Source: an uncultured Bacilli bacterium | Lineage (GTDB): Bacteria > Bacillota_I > Bacilli_A > RF39 > UBA660 | Assembly: GCA_944359885.1 (NCBI GenBank) | Contig: CALVTC010000003.1 | Location: 1 to 48,161, forward strand | DNA: 48,161 nucleotides | Direction: 5' to 3' | Shown here: positions 26,116-32,858 of the stretch, piece after piece | How positions within the stretch are numbered: the first letter of the stretch is position 1 | Layout: each line of letters begins with the position of its first letter | Notes under the pieces: generated by a model | What the model was told of the DNA's origin: nothing | Databases searched by the model: none | What the model saw: the letters and a program-made list of their open reading frames with translations, nothing else | Program-made: the position numbers and the translations under genes

Positions 26116-27300
26116 ATGGGGTCAAGTTTTAAAATTGGTAGTTTTAATGCTATTGATACAAATGATGAGAAAAATCCTAAATCTAACAACCATGGTGCTA
26201 ATGATGAGTTGAAAAAGAAGTTATTGGTATTTGCTGGTATTATTTTAGCTGTTGTAATTATTTTATTTTTGGTTTTATATCTTTTTTCTTTGTTTACGAA
26301 TAAAACCTATTCTTATGATGAAATTGAAGAAGTAATGGTTCAGGCAGCAGAATCTTATTTTGAAGATCATTCTGATCGGTTGCCTGATTCAGAAAATCAA
26401 AGAGTAGAAATTGATGTTGAAACACTTTCTTCTTCTGAATATATGAATCCAATGAGTGAATATACTGGTGATGCTCTTAGTTGTACTGGCAAAGTTAGTG
26501 TTCAAATGAATGGGGAAGATTATCTTTATACTCCGCAACTTGATTGTGGTGATGATTATGTTACAGAGTCTTTAAAAGATGTTTTAATAAAGGATGTTGT
26601 AACAGATGGATATGGATTATATCAGGTTGGTAATAGTTATGTATATCGTGGTGAAGATGTAGATAATTATTTACAATTAGATCAGGCTTTATGGAGAATT
26701 GTTAAAATTATGGATAATGGTCAGATTATGCTTATTTTAAATGATCAAGCTTCTCTTAATGTGCCATGGGATAATCGTTATAATGCGGAAGTTGGTTATA
26801 ATAGTGGTATTAATACTTATTCGGCTAGTCGTGTTAGAGAATCTCTTTTAGATCTTTATGAATCCAATGATGAAGATCAAACTATTTTGACTGATAATGA
26901 TCGTAGTAAACTTATTTCATTTGATGTATGTGTTGGAAAAAGAGGAGATTTAGATAGTCATTTAGATAATTCTTCAGAGTGTAGCGAAGTTTTAGAAAAT
27001 GAAAAAATTGGTCTACTTACTGTATCTGATTATATGATGGCAAGTATGGATTCTAATTGTTCTACTACATTGAGTCGCTCTTGTCAAAACTATAATTATC
27101 TTGTTACTTCTTATGAATGGTGGTTAGCTACCGCTGCTAGTGATTCTACTAGTATGGCTTATGGAGTTGAAACTAGTGGCACTGTTTCAAAAGAGTCTAC
27201 TTCTAGTTATCGATATCCTAGAGCTGTAGTTATGTTAAATAGTAATGCATTGTTTAAAAGTGGTAATGGAACGTTTGATAAACCTTATCAATTAAAATAG
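26116..27300 (+). CDS. Single-pass ectodomain protein, paralogue of the second operon gene
   Basis: Last gene of the block. A cytoplasmic head of about 35 residues is followed by one membrane helix (about 36-57), a helical/disulfide domain containing AAESYFEDHSDRLP (like AAKRYFELNESELP in the 2326 gene) and one C-terminal module that opens ALWRIV and closes with a SGNGTFDKPY turn. The Ig-like domain of the paralogue is missing. Six or more Cys are present in the ectodomain. AGGAGG precedes the ATG, and a terminator follows the stop. Likely a surface subunit of the same machine; a DUF6273-like fold for the C-terminal module is possible but unverified. Confidence 0.75.
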   Translation: MGSSFKIGSFNAIDTNDEKNPKSNNHGANDELKKKLLVFAGIILAVVIILFLVLYLFSLFTNKTYSYDEIEEVMVQAAESYFEDHSDRLPDSENQRVEIDVETLSSSEYMNPMSEYTGDALSCTGKVSVQMNGEDYLYTPQLDCGDDYVTESLKDVLIKDVVTDGYGLYQVGNSYVYRGEDVDNYLQLDQALWRIVKIMDNGQIMLILNDQASLNVPWDNRYNAEVGYNSGINTYSASRVRESLLDLYESNDEDQTILTDNDRSKLISFDVCVGKRGDLDSHLDNSSECSEVLENEKIGLLTVSDYMMASMDSNCSTTLSRSCQNYNYLVTSYEWWLATAASDSTSMAYGVETSGTVSKESTSSYRYPRAVVMLNSNALFKSGNGTFDKPYQLK

Positions 27301-27331
27301 GAATCTGTTATAGTGATAGATTCTTTTTTTT
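27301..27331 (+). terminator. Terminator of the Tad/T4SS operon
   Basis: GAATCT (27301-27306) pairs with AGATTC (27318-27323), followed by eight T residues. It directly follows the stop codon of the last operon gene and marks the operon's end. Confidence 0.75.
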
Positions 27332-27355
27332 CATAATTTATATTAGGTGATAGTT

Positions 27356-27640
27356 ATGAAAATTAGTTTAGATGAATTACTTCCTGTTTTAGATTCTATT
27401 TCTTTGATTGATATTAGAAGTTTACAAGAATATGAACAAGGACATATTCCTAATGCTAAACATATTGTTAGTTCAGAACTCATTTATCATGCTAATAGAT
27501 ATTTGGAGTATAATCAAACTTATTATCTTTATTGTGATGTTGGTTATATTAGTGAGGATGTTTGTCGCAGGTTGAGAATGCAAGGATATCATGTTTTTTC
27601 TATTATTGGTGGTTATCAGAATTACTTGTTAAGAAGATAA
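27356..27640 (+). CDS. Rhodanese-domain protein
   Basis: A 94-residue stand-alone rhodanese. The catalytic Cys60 lies in the loop YLYCDVGYIS, and the conserved LIDIRSLQEYEQGHIPNA opening is present. Such single-domain proteins transfer sulfur from thiosulfate or persulfide carriers; the physiological partner is not shown here. ATG 27356 is used because AGGTGA lies 5 bases upstream. The gene stands alone between the operon terminator and the promoter of the DedA-like gene. Confidence 0.85.
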   Translation: MKISLDELLPVLDSISLIDIRSLQEYEQGHIPNAKHIVSSELIYHANRYLEYNQTYYLYCDVGYISEDVCRRLRMQGYHVFSIIGGYQNYLLRR

Positions 27641-27654
27641 TTTTGTACTATAAT
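27626..27654 (+). promoter_or_regulatory. Promoter for the DedA-like/rmuC pair
   Basis: TTGTTA (27626-27631), a 17-base spacer and TATAAT (27649-27654). It overlaps the end of the rhodanese gene. Confidence 0.6.
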
Positions 27655-27670
27655 TAAATAGGTGATAATA

Positions 27671-28249
27671 GTGGAAGCAGTGAACACATTTGTTGATTTT
27701 TGTACTAATTTTATCAGTGATGGTGGTTTATTATTTGGTTTTCTATTAATTTTTTTAGAATCCTTTCTACCTATATTGCCTTTAGGGGTGTTTGTTGCCT
27801 TAAATGTTAATGCTTTTGGTGGTGTTATTGGTATCTGTCTTTCCTGGGTGGCTACTTGTTTGGGGTGTTTTATCTCTTATTTGTTTTTTTCTTTTTTATC
27901 TCAAAATTTATTGCATAAAATTTTATCTAAGAAGACTTTAGAAAAGGTAGAGAGGGCAATTGATAAATTTCAAAAGATATCTTTTTCTAATCTTGTTTTA
28001 GTTGTGGCATTGCCTTTTACTCCAGCTTTTTTAGTTAATATTGTTTGTGGTATTGCTAGAGTTAGTCGACGTAAGTTTTTATTTTCTATTTTTATTGGTA
28101 AAGTTTCAATGCTTATTTTTTGGGGATATGTTAGTAAGAGTTTAATTGAAAGTATGACAGATATTAATACTATTATTATTGTTTCTTTGATGTTACTGGT
28201 TGCTTATATGGTATCGAAGATTGTTAGTAAGAGAGTAGATTTGGATTAG
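27671..28249 (+). CDS. DedA/TVP38-family membrane protein
   Basis: A 192-residue polytopic protein of the DedA/SNARE-associated (VTT) superfamily. Visible signatures are the re-entrant opening FLESFLPILPLGVFVALN and the later FTPAFLVNIVCGIARVSRRKF segment, corresponding to the conserved G-x-x-R region. DedA-type proteins recycle lipid carriers and maintain membrane physiology; the substrate of this one is not known. GTG 27671 fits the AGGTGATAATA-GTG arrangement; an in-frame GTG at 27662 would overlap the ribosome site. rmuC follows 18 bases later. Confidence 0.8.
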   Translation: MEAVNTFVDFCTNFISDGGLLFGFLLIFLESFLPILPLGVFVALNVNAFGGVIGICLSWVATCLGCFISYLFFSFLSQNLLHKILSKKTLEKVERAIDKFQKISFSNLVLVVALPFTPAFLVNIVCGIARVSRRKFLFSIFIGKVSMLIFWGYVSKSLIESMTDINTIIIVSLMLLVAYMVSKIVSKRVDLD

Positions 28250-28267
28250 AAAGTAGGAGGTTATAGT

Positions 28268-29338
28268 GTGGATTATATTATTTTAGTATTGTTGGTAGTT
28301 ATTTTAATATTAGGTGTTATTTCTTTATTTAAAAATATTAATGAAAGTAATATTACAGAACGTCTTGGTCGTTTGGAAGTAAATATGATGAAGGAAATGG
28401 GAGATTTTAAGAGTGATTTATCGCGTAGTTTGAATGATGACTTTACAAAATTGAATGAACAAGTAGAGCGAAGATTACTTGCTGTTAATGATAAAGTTAA
28501 TGAACGTCTAGATCAAAATTTTGAAAAGACTAATAAGACATTTATGAATGTTATTGAAAGACTTTCTAAAATTGATGAGGCACAAAAGAAGATTGAAACG
28601 TTATCTACTGATATTGTTAGTTTACAGAGTATTTTGACGGATAAAAAGACTCGAGGAATTTTTGGTGAAGTAAATTTAAAGCATATTCTATCTAGTGTTT
28701 TTGGAGAGAAAAATGATGCTATATATCGTTTGCAATATACACTTAGTACTGGAGTGATTGCTGACTGTGTGCTTTTTGCACCAGAACCACTTGGTACGAT
28801 TGCAATTGATTCAAAATTTCCTTTAGAACATTATCAGATGATGGTGGATAAAAAGACAGCTGCAGATGTAAGAAGTAATTATGAAAAGATGTTTAAACAG
28901 GATATGAAAAAACATATTGATGCTATTAGTAGCAAGTATATTATTCCTGGAGAAACTGCTGATCAAGCTATTTTGTTTTTACCAGCGGAGGCTATTTTTG
29001 CAGAAGTTAATGCTTATCATCCTGATATTGTAGAATATGCTTATAAAAAGCGAGTATGGATTACTAGTCCTACTACACTTATTTCTACTTTAACTGTGCT
29101 TGAGATGATTATTAAAAATATGGAACGTGATAAATATACATCTATTATTCATGAAGAATTAAATAAACTTGGTTTAGAATTTGCTCGTTATAAAGAACGT
29201 TGGGATAAGCTCGCTCGTAGTATTCAGACAGTTAATAAGGATGTTGAAAATGTCTCTATTACTACGGAAAAGATTACGAAGAAGTTTGATTCTATTAATC
29301 GAGTTGAAGTTGGTATGTTAGAGCATAAAGATGAATAA
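28268..29338 (+). CDS. rmuC: DNA recombination protein RmuC
   Basis: A 356-residue RmuC-family protein. One N-terminal helix (about 2-19) precedes a coiled coil (about 28-120) and the conserved nuclease-like domain containing KTRGIFGEVNLKHIL, the IAIDSKFPLEHY strand and FLPAEAIFAEV. RmuC limits inversion between short repeats in E. coli and is thought to be a membrane-tethered nuclease. It starts with GTG, with AGGAGG 7 bases upstream. A strong terminator follows. Confidence 0.92.
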   Translation: MDYIILVLLVVILILGVISLFKNINESNITERLGRLEVNMMKEMGDFKSDLSRSLNDDFTKLNEQVERRLLAVNDKVNERLDQNFEKTNKTFMNVIERLSKIDEAQKKIETLSTDIVSLQSILTDKKTRGIFGEVNLKHILSSVFGEKNDAIYRLQYTLSTGVIADCVLFAPEPLGTIAIDSKFPLEHYQMMVDKKTAADVRSNYEKMFKQDMKKHIDAISSKYIIPGETADQAILFLPAEAIFAEVNAYHPDIVEYAYKKRVWITSPTTLISTLTVLEMIIKNMERDKYTSIIHEELNKLGLEFARYKERWDKLARSIQTVNKDVENVSITTEKITKKFDSINRVEVGMLEHKDE

Positions 29339-29348
29339 TTTGTTTTTG

Positions 29349-29378
29349 CTATTTAGTTTATCCTAAATAGTTTTTTTG
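29349..29378 (+). terminator. Terminator after rmuC
   Basis: CTATTTAG (29349-29356) and CTAAATAG (29363-29370) form a perfect 8-bp stem with a 6-base loop, followed by seven T residues. Confidence 0.8.
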
Positions 29379-29406
29379 TATAATTTTTTTAGAATGTCAG
29401 TATACT
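29376..29406 (+). promoter_or_regulatory. Weak promoter ahead of the yjbA pair
   Basis: TTGTAT (29376-29381) and TATACT (29401-29406) with a 19-base spacer, directly after the rmuC terminator. Confidence 0.35.
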
Positions 29407-29433
29407 AAAAATAGTTCATTCATAGATTTTAAT

Positions 29434-29640
29434 ATGAACCGTATTATTATGTTTATTGTTGGTTTTATTTTTATGGTTTTTGGTTGTAGTTTTTTCATCT
29501 TGTATTTTAATTTATTTGTCTTTGGTTATAGTTTTTTAGATTATATTTTGTTTTTGTTGGGAAGGTGGGAATGTTACTTTTTTATCCTGGGAGTTTTTTT
29601 CGTTGTTCTTGCACTTACTAGAAAGGGGATTAAAAGATGA
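29434..29640 (+). CDS. Small two-helix membrane protein
   Basis: A 68-residue hydrophobic protein with two membrane helices (about 5-33 and 47-62) and a basic tail. There is no good ribosome site before ATG 29434, but the ATGA overlap with the next gene and a promoter in front support it as real. I do not recognise the family. Confidence 0.55.
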   Translation: MNRIIMFIVGFIFMVFGCSFFILYFNLFVFGYSFLDYILFLLGRWECYFFILGVFFVVLALTRKGIKR

Positions 29641-30281
29641 TTTATATATATGATTTATTACTTAATTTTCAAGATAAAGAAAGATTGGTAGAGTTTTTTG
29701 AATGGAAGCAAGATGATGTATTGGAACATGTTAAACGTATTCCTTTGTTTTTTGTTCCTAGTATTGATATGGATAATTTTTGTTTTGCTGATGTTAAAGT
29801 AGACCATGATTTCTTAGATACTATAAAGGGGAAGACTTTGCTTTATAAGAAGAAAAAAGGCATTTTATATGGTTGTTTATTTTGTGATTTAAATAGAGTA
29901 GTTGCTTTAGAGTTTTCTAAAATGGGTGATATTATTGCTAGAAGTTGTTTGTTATTGGATGAAGAAAGTGAGGTAATAGACGGTGCTAGGGGATTAGAAG
30001 AGACAGTAGTACCGTATAAAGTTTTAGAAAAGAGTAGTGGTGTTTCCTTTTTGACTAGACAAGAGGAATTCTGTCAGAGATATCTGTGTAAAGAAATTCG
30101 GTCTTTGTATGAGAAAAATGATACAGATATGTTTCTTTATTTGTACGAGGAGTTATTTGGTGTTGATAATTCTTCACTTTCTGAGAAGTATGAGAAATTG
30201 ATGGATGGTATAAAAAATCATTATGATAGCAGTTATCAGAATTTGTTTCAAATTGTACGATTAAGTTATTCCAAAAAATAA
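29637..30281 (+). CDS. YjbA-like (DUF3603) protein
   Basis: A 214-residue soluble protein. The opening MIYIYDLLLNF, FFEWKQDD and the RIPLFFVPS segment match the start of B. subtilis YjbA as I remember it. In B. subtilis yjbA lies next to trpS; here it converges on trpS, which supports the assignment. The function of the family is unknown. The gene overlaps the small membrane protein gene by 4 bases and ends against the trpS terminator. Confidence 0.65.
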   Translation: MIYIYDLLLNFQDKERLVEFFEWKQDDVLEHVKRIPLFFVPSIDMDNFCFADVKVDHDFLDTIKGKTLLYKKKKGILYGCLFCDLNRVVALEFSKMGDIIARSCLLLDEESEVIDGARGLEETVVPYKVLEKSSGVSFLTRQEEFCQRYLCKEIRSLYEKNDTDMFLYLYEELFGVDNSSLSEKYEKLMDGIKNHYDSSYQNLFQIVRLSYSKK

Positions 30282-30300
30282 AGCATCTTTTTAGATGCTT
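30281..30300 (-). terminator. Terminator of trpS, overlapping its 3' end
   Basis: AAGCATCT (30281-30288) and AGATGCTT (30293-30300) pair with a 4-base loop. On the minus strand the stem is followed by a T-rich tract, so it terminates trpS; on the plus strand the tail is poor. The stem includes the last codons of trpS. Confidence 0.75.
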
Positions 30301-31304
30301 TCGTAGTCTATTTTCATTGCTTTTTTAACTTTTTTCATTTGTTCTGTTGCTTTTTCTTTTGCCTTTTTTGTTCCACTATCTAGTATTTCTTTTACTAGTT
30401 CAGGATGTTCTTCATAATATTTTCTTTTTTCTTGGATTGGTTTTAGAAATTCATTCATTGCTTGAATTAATTCTTTTTTGCATTGTACACATCCTCTAGC
30501 TCCTTTTTTACATTCACTACATACTTTTTCTAAGTTTTCTTTTTTGTTTACTAGATTATGATAGTAATAGACCATGCAAATTTCAGGGTTAGCAGGATCA
30601 TCTTTTTTAATTTTTTTAGGATCTGTTACAGCTTGCATTATTTTTTTCTTGATGGTCTCTTCTGTATCGTTTAGGAAAATAGCATTTCCTAGACTTTTTC
30701 CCATTTTATCATTTCCATCTAGACCTTTTACTCTTTTATCTTCACTTAATATAGCTTGTGGTTCTTTTAATGTCTCACCGTAAATAGAATTAAACTTTCT
30801 AACAATTTCACGACATTGTTCTAGTAATGGGAGTTGATCTTCACCTACTGGAACTAACTGTCCATCGAATGCAGTAATATCTGCTGCTTGAGACACAGGA
30901 TATCCTAAGAATCCATAGGTAATAGATTCTCCATCATTACCAAATAATTCTTTTTTCTGGGCAATTTCTGTTTTTACTGTGGGATTTCTTTGTAGACGTG
31001 CTACTGTTACTAAATTTGAATAAAATACTGTTAGTTCGGCAATTTCTGGTATTTTAGATTGAATAAAAAAGTTTACTTTTTCTGGATCTAGTCCTGTTGA
31101 TAATAAGTCTATAGTTATTTCCTTTACATTTTTTCTTACTTTTTCAGGATTGTTGAAATTATCAGTTAGAGCTTGTACATCTGCAATTTCTAAATAGAAG
31201 TCATAGTCATTTTGCATTTTTAAGTAATTTTGGCAGGCACCAAAATAATGTCCTAGATGTAAGTTTCCTGTAGGTCTTAATCCTGTTAATATTGTTTTTT
31301 TCAT
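30291..31304 (-). CDS. trpS: Tryptophanyl-tRNA synthetase
   Basis: Class I aminoacyl-tRNA synthetase that charges tRNA-Trp. The HIGH-type signature is LHLGH (residues 15-19) and the KMSKS loop is KMGKS (200-204). Length (337) is normal. Four Cys near the C-terminus (VCSECKKGARGCVQCKK) are an extension seen in part of the family. AAAGGGAT precedes the ATG on the minus strand. The leader is only about 130 bases and contains no obvious T-box. It is divergent from tig and convergent with the YjbA-like gene. Confidence 0.96.
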   Translation of the reverse strand: MKKTILTGLRPTGNLHLGHYFGACQNYLKMQNDYDFYLEIADVQALTDNFNNPEKVRKNVKEITIDLLSTGLDPEKVNFFIQSKIPEIAELTVFYSNLVTVARLQRNPTVKTEIAQKKELFGNDGESITYGFLGYPVSQAADITAFDGQLVPVGEDQLPLLEQCREIVRKFNSIYGETLKEPQAILSEDKRVKGLDGNDKMGKSLGNAIFLNDTEETIKKKIMQAVTDPKKIKKDDPANPEICMVYYYHNLVNKKENLEKVCSECKKGARGCVQCKKELIQAMNEFLKPIQEKRKYYEEHPELVKEILDSGTKKAKEKATEQMKKVKKAMKIDYESI

Positions 31305-31330
31305 ATTTTATCCCTTTCTTTCTGTTATTT

Positions 31331-31358
31331 ATTTTAGCATATTTTTTAGTAGAGTAAA
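31331..31358 (-). promoter_or_regulatory. Promoter of trpS
   Basis: On the minus strand TTTACT (31358-31353) and TAAAAT (31336-31331) are separated by 16 bases, giving a leader of about 20 bases. Confidence 0.4.
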
Positions 31359-31384
31359 AGATGATATTTATTTTGTAGAAAGTG

Positions 31385-31413
31385 TTGTTAAAAACGGAAT
31401 TGTACGATATAAT
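31385..31413 (+). promoter_or_regulatory. Promoter of tig
   Basis: TTGTTA (31385-31390), a 17-base spacer and TATAAT (31408-31413). The ATG lies 21 bases downstream of the -10, with TTGGAGGG as ribosome site. Confidence 0.75.
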
Positions 31414-31434
31414 ATAAGGCGTTGGAGGGATATT

Positions 31435-32733
31435 ATGGCAAAAAAAGAAACAGAAAAAACTGAAGTTAAAAAAGATAATAAAAAGAATGTTCATGAAGTA
31501 GTTATTAAGATAGATGGAGATGCTTGGAGTAAAGCACTTGATGGAGCTTTTAAGAAGAAGCAAAAAACTGCTAAAGTGGATGGATTTAGAAAAGGTAAAG
31601 TACCAAGAGATATTTATGAAAAACATTTTGGTAAGGAATCTTTATTTATTGATGCTGCTGATAGTGTATTACAAGATGCATATACGAAAGCAATGGAAGA
31701 GTCTAAGTTAGTTCCAGTAGTACAACCATCTGTAGATTTGAAAAGTTTAAATGAAGATGGTGTAGAATTTACTTTTAAAATTGTAACTAAACCAGAAGTA
31801 AAGGTAAAAAAATATAAGGGATTAAACATTCAACCAGAGAAAGTTGAAGTAACTGATGAAGAAGTTGAGCATGAACTTGGTCATTTACTTGAAAGATATA
31901 CAGAACTTGTTACTAAAGAAGATGGTGCTGTAGAAAATGGTAATATTGCAGTTATTGATTTTGAAGGATTTAAAGATGGAGTTGCTTTTGATGGTGGAAA
32001 GGGAGAAAATTATTCTTTAGAAATTGGTTCTCATAGTTTTATTCCTGGGTTTGAAGAACAATTAATTGGTATGATGCCTGAAGAAGAAAAAGAAATTGAA
32101 GTTACTTTCCCAGAAGATTATCATGCTAGAGATTTAGCAGGAGCTAAAGTTACTTTTAAAGTAAAAGTTCATGAAATTAAGGAAAAACAAAATAGAGAAT
32201 TAGATGAAGAGTTTTTTGAAGATTTAGGAATGGAAGGCGTTACTTCTGAAGAAACTTTGAAAGAAGAAATTAAGAAATCAATTTCTGCTCAGAAAGAAAT
32301 GGATGCCGAAAATAAATATATTGATGCAATTTTAGAGGGTGTATCTAAGAATGTAGAAGTAGATATTCCTGAAGAGATGGTAGAAGAAGAAGTAAATCGT
32401 TTAATGAGACGTTTTGAAGAGCAAATGAGAATGCAAGGTATTTCTTTAGATCTATATTATCAATTTACACAATCAAGTGAAGCAGATCTTAGAAGTCAAT
32501 TAGAAAAAGAAGCTTATTCTAATGTTTTATATCGTTTGATGTTAGAAGAAATTATGAACTTAGAAAAAATTGAAGTTTCTGTTGAAGAAGCTGAGAAAGA
32601 AGCAGAGGAATTAGCTAAAAAATATCAGCTAGAAAAAGAAGAATTCCTAAAACAATTTGGTGGAATTGATATGGTTCAATATGACTTAGAAATGAGAAAG
32701 ACAATTGAATTATTAAAAGATGCAAATAAATAA
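31435..32733 (+). CDS. tig: Trigger factor chaperone
   Basis: Ribosome-bound chaperone and peptidyl-prolyl isomerase. The ribosome-binding loop GFRKGKVPR lies near residues 51-59; the FKBP-like PPIase domain runs about 160-245 (IDFEGFKDGVAFDGG, FIPGFEEQLIGM), and the helical C-domain follows. Length (432) is typical. The first 20 residues form a Lys/Glu-rich extension before the usual start of the family. It has its own promoter and terminator and precedes lon, as in many Firmicutes. Confidence 0.97.
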   Translation: MAKKETEKTEVKKDNKKNVHEVVIKIDGDAWSKALDGAFKKKQKTAKVDGFRKGKVPRDIYEKHFGKESLFIDAADSVLQDAYTKAMEESKLVPVVQPSVDLKSLNEDGVEFTFKIVTKPEVKVKKYKGLNIQPEKVEVTDEEVEHELGHLLERYTELVTKEDGAVENGNIAVIDFEGFKDGVAFDGGKGENYSLEIGSHSFIPGFEEQLIGMMPEEEKEIEVTFPEDYHARDLAGAKVTFKVKVHEIKEKQNRELDEEFFEDLGMEGVTSEETLKEEIKKSISAQKEMDAENKYIDAILEGVSKNVEVDIPEEMVEEEVNRLMRRFEEQMRMQGISLDLYYQFTQSSEADLRSQLEKEAYSNVLYRLMLEEIMNLEKIEVSVEEAEKEAEELAKKYQLEKEEFLKQFGGIDMVQYDLEMRKTIELLKDANK

Positions 32734-32740
32734 AATAGTT

Positions 32741-32764
32741 AGTACTTCGGTACTTCTTTTTTTT
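32741..32764 (+). terminator. Terminator after tig
   Basis: AGTAC, a TTCG tetraloop and GTACT (32741-32754) are followed by a T-rich tail. Confidence 0.8.
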
Positions 32765-32793
32765 GGAAAATTTTGAAAAATATAGTTAATTTG

Positions 32794-32822
32794 TTGAAGA
32801 AGAAAAGCTTTTATTATATAAT
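32794..32822 (+). promoter_or_regulatory. Promoter of lon
   Basis: TTGAAG (32794-32799), a 17-base spacer and TATAAT (32817-32822). No CIRCE or CtsR-like direct repeat is apparent next to it. Confidence 0.7.
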
Positions 32823-32858
32823 AGTAAGCAGTATTTAAAATTTGGAGGTGGCTATTAT

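Noticed and set aside
758..27300. Integrative conjugative element
   Set aside because: No integrase, relaxase, replication gene or flanking direct repeats are visible; the base composition looks like that of neighbours.
31305..31434. T-box or other leader element upstream of trpS
   Set aside because: The intergenic region is about 130 bases, shared with the tig promoter, with no specifier-like or antiterminator structure.
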